From positions 1 through 64,000 of the forward strand of contig QMOV01000001.1 of the NCBI GenBank assembly GCA_003650305.1: DNA of 64,000 nucleotides, written 5' to 3'. This document shows, one piece after another, positions 39,187 through 50,188 of this stretch (position 1 is the first letter of the stretch; each line of letters opens with the position of its first letter). The stretch is from Bacteroidota bacterium (GTDB lineage: Bacteria; Bacteroidota; Bacteroidia; Flavobacteriales; Flavobacteriaceae). Position numbers and translations under genes: made by a program. The notes beneath the pieces are model-generated. The model did no database searches. It was not told the origin of the DNA and saw only the letters and a program-made list of their open reading frames with translations.

Positions 39187-39768
39187 TTATAATTTTTTTA
39201 AAGCTTCTTTTATTATAGTTTCAACATTAGCGTCCTGATTTGCAGCAATTATTTTATCTACAACGTGATCGGATTGTTTCTTAGTAAAGCCAAGAACTTC
39301 TAAAGCAGATAACGCTTCTTCTTTATTAGTATTGCTCTGCGAAATTGAACCTTCATCTATATCGTAAATCTTTAAAACTTTATCTTTTAATTCTATTATT
39401 ACACGTTGCGCTGTTTTTAATCCAATTCCTTTTACAGATTGTATTAATGCAACGTCTTCTATAGCAATACCTTCTCTAACTTGTTTAGGAGTTAAAGAAG
39501 ATAACATAGTGCGTGCAATATTAGTTCCTATGCCACTAACAGAAATCAGCAAACGAAAAATTTCTCTTTCCGAAATTGAAGAGAAGCCATATAATGTATG
39601 AGAATCTTCCTTTACGTGCAAATGCGTATAAAGTCGTAAATTTTCTTGATTAGAAATTTGAGAATATGTATGCAAAGAAATGTTTAAATAATAACCAACT
39701 CCATTACAATCTATCACAACATTTGTAGGATTTTTTTCTGTGAGCTTTCCTTGTATATGAGTAATCAT
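39187..39768 (-). CDS. ruvA: Holliday junction branch migration protein RuvA
   Basis: MITHIQGKLTEKNPTNVVIDCNGVGYYLNIS...LISVSGIGTNIARTMLSSL...VKGIGLKTAQRVIIELKDK. Confidence 0.95.
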   Translation of the reverse strand: MITHIQGKLTEKNPTNVVIDCNGVGYYLNISLHTYSQISNQENLRLYTHLHVKEDSHTLYGFSSISEREIFRLLISVSGIGTNIARTMLSSLTPKQVREGIAIEDVALIQSVKGIGLKTAQRVIIELKDKVLKIYDIDEGSISQSNTNKEEALSALEVLGFTKKQSDHVVDKIIAANQDANVETIIKEALKKL

Positions 39769-40098
39769 TAATAGCGTTTTGTTATCGTCTCAAATGTAAT
39801 AAAATTATTATACATAATTATACCTATTAAACATGAAAATAGTGAGGTAATTAAAGGGTGTTTATTATTCTAAACCTATTGTTCTATTTAAGATACTAGA
39901 CCGCTTCGCTTTCAGAACAAAAAATAAAGACTGAATTGTATTTAATTGACAATCATTTCAGTTTTTTAATTTATTTTTTCAGAACAAATATAATTTCTAA
40001 AATAGAAAAGCAAGATGTACAGAATGTAATACTTTCTGTAAGCTGTAGTATCATTATCAATAATGAGTATTCTAACTTTATTAATCGAAAACTAATGT

Positions 40099-42378
40099 TT
40101 ATTTTTCTCTTTTCTGTTTCTTTTGTGCGTCGATTACAGCAATGGCTGTCATGTTTACAATTTCATCTACACTAGCGTCTAATTGCAAAATATGAACAGG
40201 TTTTTTCATTCCCATCATAATTGGACCAATATTTTCGGATTGGTTGAGTTCTTTAAGAAGTTTGTATGTAATATTTGCCGCATCTAAATTAGGAAATATA
40301 AGCGTGTTTACTTTTTTATCGGCTAGTTTAGAAAATGGAAAACGCTCTCGACGCATTTTTCTATTTAAAGCAAAATCTGTTTGCAACTCACCATCTACAA
40401 TTAGGTTTGGTGAATAACGATGTAAATAGGATACTGCATCTCTAACTTTTGAAGCCTTTTCATTGCCTGATGATCCAAAATTAGAATACGATATCATTGC
40501 TACAATAGGCTCAATTCCAAACATCTTTACAGTTGTAGCTGTCATTTGAGCTATTTTTGCCAAATCTTTTGCTGTTGGGTCTATATTAATTGAAGTATCA
40601 CTTAAAAACAGAGGTCCGCTTTGAGTCATTAAAACGTTTGTTGTTGCAATTCTTGTAGCTCCTTTTTCTAGGCCTATTAATTCTAACATTGGTTTTACAA
40701 CTGATGGATAATTTCTAGAATAACCAGAAATTAAAGCGTCTGCATCACCTTCATTAACCATCATTGCAGCATAATAGTTGCGTTCTCTCAATAACTTTCT
40801 AGCAGAATGCTGTGTAATACCCCGTCTTTTACGTTGTTTCCAATATATCTCTGCGTAATCATTTTTATGCTCTTTTTCAGCATCGCTTTTAGGATCAATT
40901 ATAGTTACTTCAGCATCAAATTCTAGTTCTTTTTTTAAGTTTTCAATTTTCTCTCGCCGACCTAATAATATAGGAATTGCAATACCTTCTTCATAAACTA
41001 TTTGAGCAGCTTTTAAAACTTGTAATTGATCTGCTTCTGCAAAAACTACACGTTTAGGTTCTAACTTAGCTCTGTTATGCAATAGCCTAACTAACTTATT
41101 ATCGCTTCCTAACCTCTCAAGAAGTGACTCTTCATATTCCTTCCAATCTTCAATTGGTTCTTTAGCAACACCACTATCCATAGCTGCTTTAGCTACTGCT
41201 AGAGGCACAACAGCTATTAGTCTAGGATCGAAAGGTTTAGGTATAATATAATCTTTCCCAAAAGTTAGTCTTGTTTCTCTATAGGCAACATTTACTTGCT
41301 CTGGAACAGGCTCTTTTGCTAAATTTGAAAGTGCTATTACAGCAGCTTTTTTCATAGCTTCATTAATTCCTGTTGCACGAACATCAAGAGCTCCTCTAAA
41401 AATAAACGGAAATCCTAAAACATTATTTACTTGGTTTGGATGATCACTACGACCAGTTGCCATAATTATATCATCGCGAGTATCGATCGCAAGTTGGTAT
41501 GGAATTTCTGGATCTGGATTAGCCATGGCAAAAACAATTGAATCTTTAGCCATTGCTTTTATCATTTTAGGAGTTACTATGTTTGCAATTGATAGACCAA
41601 TAAACACATCGGCATCTTTCATTGCTTCATCTAGCGTACTAATTTTTCTATCTGTTGCAAATTCGGCTTTTTGTGAGCTTAAGTTTTCTCGATCTTTTCT
41701 AATTACACCTTTACTGTCTAACATCACAATATTATCTTTCTTTGCTCCAAAAGATTTATATAATCGTGTGCATGAAATGGCTGCTGCTCCAGCTCCACTT
41801 ACTACTATTTTTACATCTTCAATCTTTTTTTCTGAAATCTCTAAAGCATTTAACAATGCTGCTGCCGATATTATTGCTGTGCCATGTTGGTCGTCGTGCA
41901 TGACAGGAATATCCAGTTCTTCTTTTAACCTTCTTTCAATTTCAAAAGCTTCAGGAGCTTTAATATCTTCTAAATTAATTCCTCCAAAAGTTGGTGCAAT
42001 ATGTTTTACTGTTTGAACAAATTCTTCAATATTTTCAGTATCTATTTCAATATCAAAAACATCTATATCTGCAAAAATTTTGAATAATAATCCTTTCCCT
42101 TCCATTACAGGTTTAGAGGCTTCAGGACCAATATTGCCAAGCCCTAAAACTGCTGTTCCGTTAGAAATTACAGCAACCAAATTACCTTTTGCAGTATATT
42201 TATAAGCATTGCTTTTATCTTTTTCGATTTCCAGACAAGGTTCTGCTACTCCTGGAGAATATGCTAAAGACAAATCTCTTTGCGTTGCATATTTTTTTGT
42301 TGGTACGACTTTAATTTTCCCTGGAGTTGGTTTGGCGTGATAGTTTAGGGCTTCGAGACGTTTACTTTGCTTACTCAT
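40099..42378 (-). CDS. NADP-dependent malic enzyme (malic domain plus phosphotransacetylase-like domain)
   Basis: [26 protein letters not shown]...[21 protein letters not shown]...; PTA-like C-terminus. Confidence 0.95.
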   Translation of the reverse strand: MSKQSKRLEALNYHAKPTPGKIKVVPTKKYATQRDLSLAYSPGVAEPCLEIEKDKSNAYKYTAKGNLVAVISNGTAVLGLGNIGPEASKPVMEGKGLLFKIFADIDVFDIEIDTENIEEFVQTVKHIAPTFGGINLEDIKAPEAFEIERRLKEELDIPVMHDDQHGTAIISAAALLNALEISEKKIEDVKIVVSGAGAAAISCTRLYKSFGAKKDNIVMLDSKGVIRKDRENLSSQKAEFATDRKISTLDEAMKDADVFIGLSIANIVTPKMIKAMAKDSIVFAMANPDPEIPYQLAIDTRDDIIMATGRSDHPNQVNNVLGFPFIFRGALDVRATGINEAMKKAAVIALSNLAKEPVPEQVNVAYRETRLTFGKDYIIPKPFDPRLIAVVPLAVAKAAMDSGVAKEPIEDWKEYEESLLERLGSDNKLVRLLHNRAKLEPKRVVFAEADQLQVLKAAQIVYEEGIAIPILLGRREKIENLKKELEFDAEVTIIDPKSDAEKEHKNDYAEIYWKQRKRRGITQHSARKLLRERNYYAAMMVNEGDADALISGYSRNYPSVVKPMLELIGLEKGATRIATTNVLMTQSGPLFLSDTSINIDPTAKDLAKIAQMTATTVKMFGIEPIVAMISYSNFGSSGNEKASKVRDAVSYLHRYSPNLIVDGELQTDFALNRKMRRERFPFSKLADKKVNTLIFPNLDAANITYKLLKELNQSENIGPIMMGMKKPVHILQLDASVDEIVNMTAIAVIDAQKKQKREK

Positions 42379-42401
42379 AAAACTGGATTAATATGAATTT
42401 A

Positions 42402-42409
42402 CAAATGTA
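42402..42409 (-). promoter_or_regulatory. Candidate -7 box TACATTTG upstream of malic enzyme
   Basis: TAnnTTTG match 23 nt upstream of the ATG on the minus strand. Confidence 0.4.
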
Positions 42410-42633
42410 AGTGTTTTAAGAGAATGGAGAATAGAAAAAAGAAAATAGACTTAATTATTCTGTGTCTAAAGTTAAAAGTATTTAAAGTGAATGCTCTTTA
42501 ACTAAAATTAAACTTTAGAATTTCTTTATTATTTTTTAGTTAGCTCAACTTGATTGGACACACCGAATAATCTGTTAGTGTCTGGATTTTTTCATAATTG
42601 AATATCTTTAAGTACTAATTAGTTACATAAATT

Positions 42634-43557
42634 TCAACTTTTCAAAAATTCAATATTTCTCCTTAATCCCGAAAATTTAGTCCGTTTTACTGCTGAATCT
42701 TTAAATAGTTTTTTGAATATATCTTCGGTAATTTCTTCCCAATCTTTTTTCGTCATTGAAAGTAACTCTGGATGCGGATTAAAAAGTGGTTCCTGATGTG
42801 GTTTTGAAAAACGATTCCAAGGGCAAACGTCCTGACATATATCGCAACCAAACATCCAATCGTCAAATTGTCCTTTAAATTCTGTTGGAATATTGTCTTT
42901 TAGTTCTATTGTAAAATATGAAATACATTTGCTGCCATCTACCACATAAGGTTCAGTTATTGCTTGTGTTGGGCATGCTTCTATACAGGCTGTACATGTC
43001 CCACAATGGTCTGTTACAGTCATATCATATTCTAGTTCTAAATCAATAATTAATTCTGCAATAAAATAAAATGAGCCTACTTGCTCAGTTAATAAATTAC
43101 TATGCTTCCCGATCCATCCTAAACCTGATTTTGCTGCCCAAGCTTTATCAAGAACTGGAGCAGAATCTACAAAAGCTCTTCCATACACCTCACCAATTTC
43201 ATCTTGAATGAATTGCAATAATTGTTTGAGTTTATCTTTAATTACAAAATGATAATCGATTCCGTAAGCGTATTTTGACAATTTAAAACTGTTTATATTT
43301 TGCTCTTCTTGTGGATAATAATTTAATAATAAGGAAATAACGCTTTTTGAATCCTGTACCAATTTTGTTGGATCTAAACGTTTGTCGAAATGATTTTCCA
43401 TATACTGCATTTTGCCATGCATATTATGGTTTAACCAGTTTTCCAAACGTGGTGCTTCTTCCTCTAAAAAGGCTGCTTTACTAATGCCACAAGACAAAAA
43501 ACCGAGGCGTTTGGCTTCGGTTTTTATGAGATTGGTATGATTTTGATTGGAGATCAT
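42634..43557 (-). CDS. queG: Epoxyqueuosine reductase QueG
   Basis: [16 protein letters not shown]...[14 protein letters not shown], two [4Fe-4S] motifs. Confidence 0.95.
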   Translation of the reverse strand: MISNQNHTNLIKTEAKRLGFLSCGISKAAFLEEEAPRLENWLNHNMHGKMQYMENHFDKRLDPTKLVQDSKSVISLLLNYYPQEEQNINSFKLSKYAYGIDYHFVIKDKLKQLLQFIQDEIGEVYGRAFVDSAPVLDKAWAAKSGLGWIGKHSNLLTEQVGSFYFIAELIIDLELEYDMTVTDHCGTCTACIEACPTQAITEPYVVDGSKCISYFTIELKDNIPTEFKGQFDDWMFGCDICQDVCPWNRFSKPHQEPLFNPHPELLSMTKKDWEEITEDIFKKLFKDSAVKRTKFSGLRRNIEFLKS

Positions 43558-43566
43558 ATTAATGAA

Positions 43567-43586
43567 ATTCCTGCCTTCGCAGGAAT
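43567..43586. repeat. Palindromic repeat ATTCCTGCCTTCGCAGGAAT, copy 1
   Basis: Perfect 8-bp stem with CTTC loop; identical to 44799-44818. Confidence 0.85.
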
Positions 43587-43597
43587 GACAAATGAAA

Positions 43598-44626
43598 CTA
43601 AAACAATCCGCCTTGGGTTGCTCCTTTAGTTCTTCCTAAGTGTTTGTAAGCTAGTTCTGTGACTTCTCTTCCGCGAGGTGTTCGCATAATAAAGCCTTGC
43701 TGAATTAAAAAAGGTTCGTAAACTTCTTCAATGGTTTCTACACTTTCGCTTACTGCAGTTGCAATGGTTGTAATACCAACAGGACCGCCTTTAAACTTAT
43801 CGATAATAGTTGTTAAGATTTTATTATCCATTTCATCCAAACCATGAGCATCTACATTTAGAGCTTCGAGAGCAAACTTGGCTATTTTAATATCTATATT
43901 CCCATCGCCTTTTATTTGTGCAAAATCACGAACTCGACGTAACAATGCATTAGAAATTCTAGGTGTACCTCTACTTCTTCCTGCAATTTCAATCGCTGCT
44001 TCTATAGAAATAGGGACTTCCAAAATATGTGCGCTACGTTGTACTATTGATGTTAATATTTCGGTATTATAATATTGTAATCTGCTTGTAATCCCGAAAC
44101 GCGCTCTCATAGGTGCTGTAAGTAATCCCGAACGCGTTGTTGCACCAACTAAAGTAAATGGGTTTAAGTTGATTTGTACCGTTCTGGCATTTGGTCCAGA
44201 CTCAATCATTATATCGATTTTGTAGTCTTCCATAGCCGAATATAAATACTCTTCTACAATTGGACTTAAACGATGTATTTCATCTATAAACAACACATCT
44301 CGTTCTTCAAGATTTGTAAGTAATCCTGCCAAATCTCCCGGTTTATCTATAACAGGTCCAGAAGTTACTTTAATTCCAACGTTTAACTCATTAGCCAAAA
44401 TATGTGCCAAAGTAGTTTTACCTAATCCTGGTGGACCATGAAATAAAGTATGGTCTAAAGCATCACCTCTTAAGTTTGATGCTTCAACAAATATTTTTAA
44501 GTTTTCTAAAATCTGATCTTGACCAGCAAAATCATCGAAAGAAAGTGGTCTTAATGCTCTTTCTATTTCGTTTTCTTCTGGAGAAATATTTTCGCTTGAA
44601 GGATTAAGATTTTCGTTCATACTCAT
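43598..44626 (-). CDS. ruvB: Holliday junction branch migration helicase RuvB
   Basis: [25 protein letters not shown]...[21 protein letters not shown]...; second Met at 44620 is a likely alternative start. Confidence 0.96.
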   Translation of the reverse strand: MSMNENLNPSSENISPEENEIERALRPLSFDDFAGQDQILENLKIFVEASNLRGDALDHTLFHGPPGLGKTTLAHILANELNVGIKVTSGPVIDKPGDLAGLLTNLEERDVLFIDEIHRLSPIVEEYLYSAMEDYKIDIMIESGPNARTVQINLNPFTLVGATTRSGLLTAPMRARFGITSRLQYYNTEILTSIVQRSAHILEVPISIEAAIEIAGRSRGTPRISNALLRRVRDFAQIKGDGNIDIKIAKFALEALNVDAHGLDEMDNKILTTIIDKFKGGPVGITTIATAVSESVETIEEVYEPFLIQQGFIMRTPRGREVTELAYKHLGRTKGATQGGLF

Positions 44627-44645
44627 TCCCCACGAAAGTGGGAAT
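44625..44645. repeat. Palindromic repeat ATTCCCCACGAAAGTGGGAAT overlapping the annotated ruvB start
   Basis: Inverted repeat around a GAAA loop. Confidence 0.65.
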
Positions 44646-44739
44646 CCCGTTTAATTAGTTCTTTTATTTTAATTGCATTTAATTATATAAGATTTCCACC
44701 TTTGCGGAAAAGATAAAAAGCTACTCATCAAATATAAAC

Positions 44740-44784
44740 AAAAAGCCTTTCTAATCCCGATAGTTATCGGGAGAAAGGCTTTTT
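44740..44784. terminator. Bidirectional terminator with nested REP-like palindrome
   Basis: AAAAAGCCTTTCT-AAT-[CCCGATAGTTATCGGG]-AGAAAGGCTTTTT. Confidence 0.8.
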
Positions 44785-44798
44785 ATATCGATTTTGAG

Positions 44799-44818
44799 AT
44801 TCCTGCCTTCGCAGGAAT
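44799..44818. repeat. Palindromic repeat ATTCCTGCCTTCGCAGGAAT, copy 2
   Basis: Identical 20-mer to 43567-43586, 3 nt beyond the coxI stop. Confidence 0.85.
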
Positions 44819-44821
44819 TTA

Positions 44822-46612
44822 TTAGTGCTGAAGTTCTTCTTCTCCTTCTTTCAATGGAACATTTTGAGGTACAAAATCTTCATCATGTCCTGGTTTACTA
44901 TAATCGTAAGCCCAACGATGCACATGTGGAATCTCGCCTTCCCAGTTGCCATGAATATGTTTTATTGGTGCTGTCCACTCTAAAGTTGTAGATTTCCAAG
45001 GATTTTGCACTGTTTTCTTTCCGTAGAAAATACTGTAGAAGAAATTCCATAAAAACACCAATTGTGCAACGCCTCCTATTAAAGCAAATATAGTAATGAT
45101 GACATTCACATCAGATAAATCATCAAATAGAGGGAAATTACTATTCGTATAATAACGTCTTGGTAATCCAGCCATTCCTATAAAATGCATGGGGAAAAAT
45201 ACACCATAAGCACAAATTGCAGTAATCCAAAAATGGACATAGCCTAAATTTTTATTAAGCATACGTTTAAACATTTTAGGATACCAATGATAGATGCCTG
45301 CAAACATGCCATACAATGCAGAAATGCCCATCACTAAGTGGAAGTGAGCTACTACAAAGTAAGTATCATGAACGTTAATGTCTAAAGCACTATCTCCAAG
45401 AATAATTCCTGTTAAACCTCCTGAAATAAATGTAGAAACCAAACCAATAGAAAACAACATTGCAGGATTAAACTGAATATTGCCTTTCCATATCGTGGTA
45501 ATCCAGTTAAAGGCTTTAATAGCTGAAGGAATTGCAATTAATAAGGTAGTAAATGTAAATACAGAACCTAAAAATGGATTCATTCCTGAAACGAACATAT
45601 GGTGTCCCCAAACAATTGTAGATAAAAATGCAATTGCTAATATTGCAGCAATCATTGCACGATACCCAAAGATAGGCTTACGAGAATTGGTAGCAATAAC
45701 TTCTGAAACAATACCCATTGCAGGTAGAATTACAATGTAAACTTCTGGATGTCCTAAAAACCAAAATAGATGCTCGAATAATACAGGAGATCCTCCTTGA
45801 TAGTGTAAGACTTCACCTTGAATAAATATATCAGACAAGAAGAATGATGTTCCAAAACTTCTATCCATTATTAATAATAATGCTGCAGATAATAAAACTG
45901 GGAAAGATACTACGCCTATAATTGCAGTTACCAAAAATGCCCAAATGGTTAATGGCAAACGTGTCATAGACATTCCTTTTGTGCGTAAATTTATAATGGT
46001 AACAATATAATTTAACGAAGCTAATAATGAGGATGCTATAAATATTGCCATAGAAACCAACCATAAAGTCATACCCATTCCAGAACCTGCTTGTGCTAAT
46101 GGTAATGCGCTTAAAGGCGGATAAATAGTCCAACCTGCTGATGCTGGTCCAGCTTCAACAAATAGCGAAATTATCATAACTACACTAGATAAGAAAAACA
46201 TCCAATACGAAATCATATTAAGAAGTCCTGATGCCATATCTCTTGCACCAATTTGCAGTGGAATTAATAAATTACTAAACGTTCCGCTTAATCCAGCAGT
46301 AAGTACAAAGAATACCATGATTGTACCATGTATGGTTACTAATGCTAAATAAATATCGGCATCCATAACGCCATCTGGTGCCCATTTACCCAATAGTGCT
46401 TCAAAGATTACATTAGGTTCTTCAGGCCATGCAATTTGCATACGAATCATAAGTGACATTATTACACCAATAACTCCCATAATTGTACCTGTAATAAGGT
46501 ACTGTTTTGCAATCATTTTATGATCTTGACTAAATATATATTTAGTAACAAAGGTCTCTTTATGATGATGTCCACAATCGTCGTGTGCGTGAGTATCTGC
46601 GTGTTCTGACAT
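44822..46612 (-). CDS. Cytochrome c oxidase subunit I
   Basis: WFLGHPEVYIVILPAMGIVSEVI...HDTYFVVAHFHLVMG heme-copper motifs. Confidence 0.97.
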   Translation of the reverse strand: MSEHADTHAHDDCGHHHKETFVTKYIFSQDHKMIAKQYLITGTIMGVIGVIMSLMIRMQIAWPEEPNVIFEALLGKWAPDGVMDADIYLALVTIHGTIMVFFVLTAGLSGTFSNLLIPLQIGARDMASGLLNMISYWMFFLSSVVMIISLFVEAGPASAGWTIYPPLSALPLAQAGSGMGMTLWLVSMAIFIASSLLASLNYIVTIINLRTKGMSMTRLPLTIWAFLVTAIIGVVSFPVLLSAALLLIMDRSFGTSFFLSDIFIQGEVLHYQGGSPVLFEHLFWFLGHPEVYIVILPAMGIVSEVIATNSRKPIFGYRAMIAAILAIAFLSTIVWGHHMFVSGMNPFLGSVFTFTTLLIAIPSAIKAFNWITTIWKGNIQFNPAMLFSIGLVSTFISGGLTGIILGDSALDINVHDTYFVVAHFHLVMGISALYGMFAGIYHWYPKMFKRMLNKNLGYVHFWITAICAYGVFFPMHFIGMAGLPRRYYTNSNFPLFDDLSDVNVIITIFALIGGVAQLVFLWNFFYSIFYGKKTVQNPWKSTTLEWTAPIKHIHGNWEGEIPHVHRWAYDYSKPGHDEDFVPQNVPLKEGEEELQH

Positions 46613-46646
46613 AATCTATATTTGTTTTATAATCTTAAGTTATCTT

Positions 46647-47717
46647 TTAATTTTGAACCAACGAATTTTTAAATAATTTTTGCTCCTTTATCCAAGCATC
46701 ATACTCCTCTTGTGTTTCCACAATAATTTTCATTTGCATATTGTAATGCGACTTACCACAAATTTTATTACACAATAACAAGTAATCAAATTCGTAAGGC
46801 TCTAAAGGTTCTTCTCCTTTTTCGACTAAAGCTTTGCTGTTTTCTATTCGTATTCTATTAATATTAGCAACTTTGTCAATCATTTCAGGAGTTTGTCTCA
46901 TCTCTGCAGTAGTTACTGTTGGTGTAAAACCAAATTGAGTAATCATGCCTGGAACACAATTCATCTGTGCTCTAAAATGAGGCATATATGCAGAGTGTAA
47001 AACATCTTGCGAACGCATTTTAAATAGGACTAACTTACCAACTGGCAAGTGAACTTCTGTAGTAATTATATCATCTTGAGCATTAGGATCGGACTCATCT
47101 ACACCTAAAATATTAGCTCTATTGATATCTATTAATCTAACATTTGCCATTCCTAAAGTATTGTCTGTGCCAGCGTAACGAGCTTTCCAGTTAAACTGTT
47201 GAGCATATAATTCAATAACTAAAGGATCGTCTTCTTCGCTTACATTCATAATTTCATTCCATGTAAATAATCCATAAATAATTAATCCTGCTAAAGTAAT
47301 TGTTGGAATAATAGTCCAAATAAATTCTAACTTATCATTATCTGCATAAAACAATGCCTTTCTTCCTTTTTCTCCTTTATACTTAAACGCAAAATAATGT
47401 AATAGAAACTGTGTAATAGTTTGCACGAAAAAAATGAGTGACATTGAGATAATCATTAAATTATCTACTTTCACACCATGTTCTGATGCTGCATTAGACA
47501 TTAATGGTAAGTCTCCCCATTTTACAAAACATACAATTGTAATGATGTAAATGAAGGCTAAAAAGACCATCATTAAATAACCATTTATTCTATTGTCTTT
47601 ATCATTAGCCACTTGAGTATTCTCATTATTAGCATTTGCCAAATCAAAGATTTTGACCATTTGCCAAATTGCAACTGTAATAAATATTAAAACTATAATT
47701 GTTAATAAAGCAGTCAT
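46647..47717 (-). CDS. Cytochrome c oxidase subunit II
   Basis: QQFNWKARYAG...DVLHSAYMPHFRAQMNCVPGM...CNKICGKSHYNMQMKI CuA ligands. Confidence 0.94.
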   Translation of the reverse strand: MTALLTIIVLIFITVAIWQMVKIFDLANANNENTQVANDKDNRINGYLMMVFLAFIYIITIVCFVKWGDLPLMSNAASEHGVKVDNLMIISMSLIFFVQTITQFLLHYFAFKYKGEKGRKALFYADNDKLEFIWTIIPTITLAGLIIYGLFTWNEIMNVSEEDDPLVIELYAQQFNWKARYAGTDNTLGMANVRLIDINRANILGVDESDPNAQDDIITTEVHLPVGKLVLFKMRSQDVLHSAYMPHFRAQMNCVPGMITQFGFTPTVTTAEMRQTPEMIDKVANINRIRIENSKALVEKGEEPLEPYEFDYLLLCNKICGKSHYNMQMKIIVETQEEYDAWIKEQKLFKNSLVQN

Positions 47718-47745
47718 TTTTGTGTTTCGTCTTTATTTAATTTAA

Positions 47746-49059
47746 TTAATAATGGAAATTTTCACTTTCTTTAATAAACGGGTTTCTTTTTGCAAGAAGT
47801 GGTGCTTTTGTTAAAGCTATAAATACTATAAAAAGAAATAATCCTGCAAATAATAATACTGAACTTATCTCTGGAATTCCAATATACCATCTATCTCCAA
47901 CTGTTGCTGGCATAATCATATTGAATATATCTATATAATGACCTAATAATACTATAATACCAGTTAAAACTATAAACCAAGGAACTCGTTTAAAATCGCT
48001 ATTCATTAATAGTAAAAATGGAAAAATAAAGTTTAGAATAAGCATACCAAAAAATGGTAAATTATAATCTTCTATTCGTGTTACAAAATAAGTAACTTCT
48101 TCGGGAATATTAGCATACCAAATTAACATAAATTGAGAGAACCATAAATAGGTCCAGAAGATACTAAACCCAAACATATACTTGGCTAAATCATGTAAAT
48201 GGCTATCGTTAACAAACTCTAAATATCCTTTAGCTTTTAAGAAAATTGCTAATAAGGCAATTACTGTAATACCACTTACAATCATACTTGCAAATACATA
48301 CCAACCAAACAATGTGCTAAACCAATGCGGATCTACACTCATTATCCAATCCCAAGACATCATTGACGATGTATAAATATAGAACACTAAAAATGCTGCC
48401 GAAATACGGAATAATTTTTTAAAGTTTCTATTATCTTCGGCAGTATCTTGTGCTATCGAAAACTTACGTGCAAAATATCTATACAAGCTCCATCCTCCAA
48501 TAAATATTAATCCTCGAATAATGAAACCAGTCATGTTTAAAAATCCTGATTTATTTTGAATTAATTTATCATGTTCTACAACTTCAGGATCCATCCAAAC
48601 AAATAGGTTGTAATGTCCTATTGTACCAGAAGCAACTGCAATACCTAAAACGATTAATGCTCCAGGAAGTAAATATGCTGTAATGCCTTCCATGACTCTA
48701 AAAAGTACTGGAGACCAACCTGCTTGTGATGCAATTTGAATGGCGTAAAAAGCTAATACTCCAAGCGCAATCATCATAAAAAAGAAAGCCGACACATAAA
48801 GTGCAGACCAAGGTCTGTTAGCTATTTGATGCTGAACATGTTTAGCATGCTCATCTGCTTTTTGTGCTTCTGTGTGCTCATCAATACTTGTTACAGTTGT
48901 TGTTTCTTCAGCATGATCACTACCATGTTCTTCTGCAAGTATTATTTTTACTTCATCTAAAGATTTATGAGATGTCATGAAACCATACCCAACTCCTAAA
49001 AATCCTAATACCACTAAGATGATAGAAAATGTCTTTAATTTATTTGAAAACGTGTACAT
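47746..49059 (-). CDS. actF: Alternative complex III subunit ActF (quinol:cytochrome c oxidoreductase membrane subunit)
   Basis: Multi-TM protein, operon position after actE. Confidence 0.85.
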   Translation of the reverse strand: MYTFSNKLKTFSIILVVLGFLGVGYGFMTSHKSLDEVKIILAEEHGSDHAEETTTVTSIDEHTEAQKADEHAKHVQHQIANRPWSALYVSAFFFMMIALGVLAFYAIQIASQAGWSPVLFRVMEGITAYLLPGALIVLGIAVASGTIGHYNLFVWMDPEVVEHDKLIQNKSGFLNMTGFIIRGLIFIGGWSLYRYFARKFSIAQDTAEDNRNFKKLFRISAAFLVFYIYTSSMMSWDWIMSVDPHWFSTLFGWYVFASMIVSGITVIALLAIFLKAKGYLEFVNDSHLHDLAKYMFGFSIFWTYLWFSQFMLIWYANIPEEVTYFVTRIEDYNLPFFGMLILNFIFPFLLLMNSDFKRVPWFIVLTGIIVLLGHYIDIFNMIMPATVGDRWYIGIPEISSVLLFAGLFLFIVFIALTKAPLLAKRNPFIKESENFHY

Positions 49060-49087
49060 ATTGATATATAAACTTTATCTAAACTTA

Positions 49088-49642
49088 TTATTGTAAATCT
49101 TCTTTTAATTTTAACACATATTCTACAACTTGCCAACGTTCTTCTTCATTAATTTGATTGGCATGAGAACCCATTGCATTTTTGCCATAATATATTACAT
49201 GATAAATACTGCCTGCTGTAATTGCTCTTGCAGCATCGTTATAACTTGGTATTCCGAGAATTTTTTCTCGCTTTACTAAATTACCTTGACCATCACCTTT
49301 AATACCATGACAAATACCGCAGTAGATGTTATATAATTCTTTTCCTTTTACTAAATCTACTTGTGTAGAATCTAAAGGACTCATCAATTCTAATTTTGCT
49401 CTTTCATAGTCTTCATTAGTATTTACATAATCAAATAATGAATATCCTCTTGCAATTGTTCTTTCGGCAGTTAACATTGCCGATTGTTCTTCAGTAAAAA
49501 CTTCGTATTCGCCATAGGTTTCATATCCTTCAGATTCATACATATCAGGAAAGAATTGATAATTAGGTCTTGTGTCTTTTTTACAAGAAAAAACCGAACT
49601 AATCATTACTCCCAATACAAATATTTTAATTAAGCTCTCCAT
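49088..49642 (-). CDS. actE: Alternative complex III monoheme cytochrome c ActE
   Basis: Lipobox VFSC; ELYNIYCGICHGIKGDGQG heme motif. Confidence 0.9.
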   Translation of the reverse strand: MESLIKIFVLGVMISSVFSCKKDTRPNYQFFPDMYESEGYETYGEYEVFTEEQSAMLTAERTIARGYSLFDYVNTNEDYERAKLELMSPLDSTQVDLVKGKELYNIYCGICHGIKGDGQGNLVKREKILGIPSYNDAARAITAGSIYHVIYYGKNAMGSHANQINEEERWQVVEYVLKLKEDLQ

Positions 49643-49648
49643 AATATA

Positions 49649-50182
49649 TTAATGTGCTTCTTTATCTACTATATTAATTTCAACTGCACCAGTTTCTTTA
49701 AGCAGGTTTTCTAACTCCTTTTCATTTCCATGAACAGCTAATTCCATCAAAAAATGATCGTCTGTAGTTCTTGGGTCAGGATTTTCAGCTTTTTTAAATG
49801 GCCACATTTTGCTTCGTAAATAAAATGTAATAACCATTAAATGAGCAGCAAAAAAAACGGTTAGCTCAAACATAATTGGTACAAAAGCCGGCATGTTTTC
49901 AATATAACTAAAACTAGGTTTTCCTCCTATGTTTTGAGGCCAATCTGTAATCATCATATAGTTCATCATCAAAACGGATATGATTAACCCTATACAACCA
50001 TAAATAAATGATGTAATTGCAATTCTTGTTGGTGCTAATCCCATTGCTTTGTCAAGCCCATGAATATGGAATGGTGTATATATTTCTTCTATATGATGTC
50101 TTTTTGCCTTAACCTTTTTAACAGCAGCCATTAGCACATCATCGTCGTTATAAATAGCCTGAATTACTTTTGAAGATTCCAT
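49649..50182 (-). CDS. actD: DUF3341 family alternative complex III subunit ActD
   Basis: EEIYTPFHIHGLDKAMGLAPTRIAI...FIYGCIGLI. Confidence 0.92.
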   Translation of the reverse strand: MESSKVIQAIYNDDDVLMAAVKKVKAKRHHIEEIYTPFHIHGLDKAMGLAPTRIAITSFIYGCIGLIISVLMMNYMMITDWPQNIGGKPSFSYIENMPAFVPIMFELTVFFAAHLMVITFYLRSKMWPFKKAENPDPRTTDDHFLMELAVHGNEKELENLLKETGAVEINIVDKEAH

Positions 50183-50188
50183 ACTATC

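Noticed and set aside
39936-40175. 79-aa plus-strand ORF between ruvA and malic enzyme
   Set aside because: Partly antisense to the malic enzyme 3' end, AT-rich, no recognisable start context or domain.
41525-42016. 163-aa plus-strand ORF antisense to malic enzyme
   Set aside because: Shadow ORF in a strongly conserved coding region on the other strand.
42540-42600. Possible hairpin GGACAC...GTGTCT after the queG gene
   Set aside because: Short stem with a long loop and no T tract; not distinguishable from chance in AT-rich spacer.
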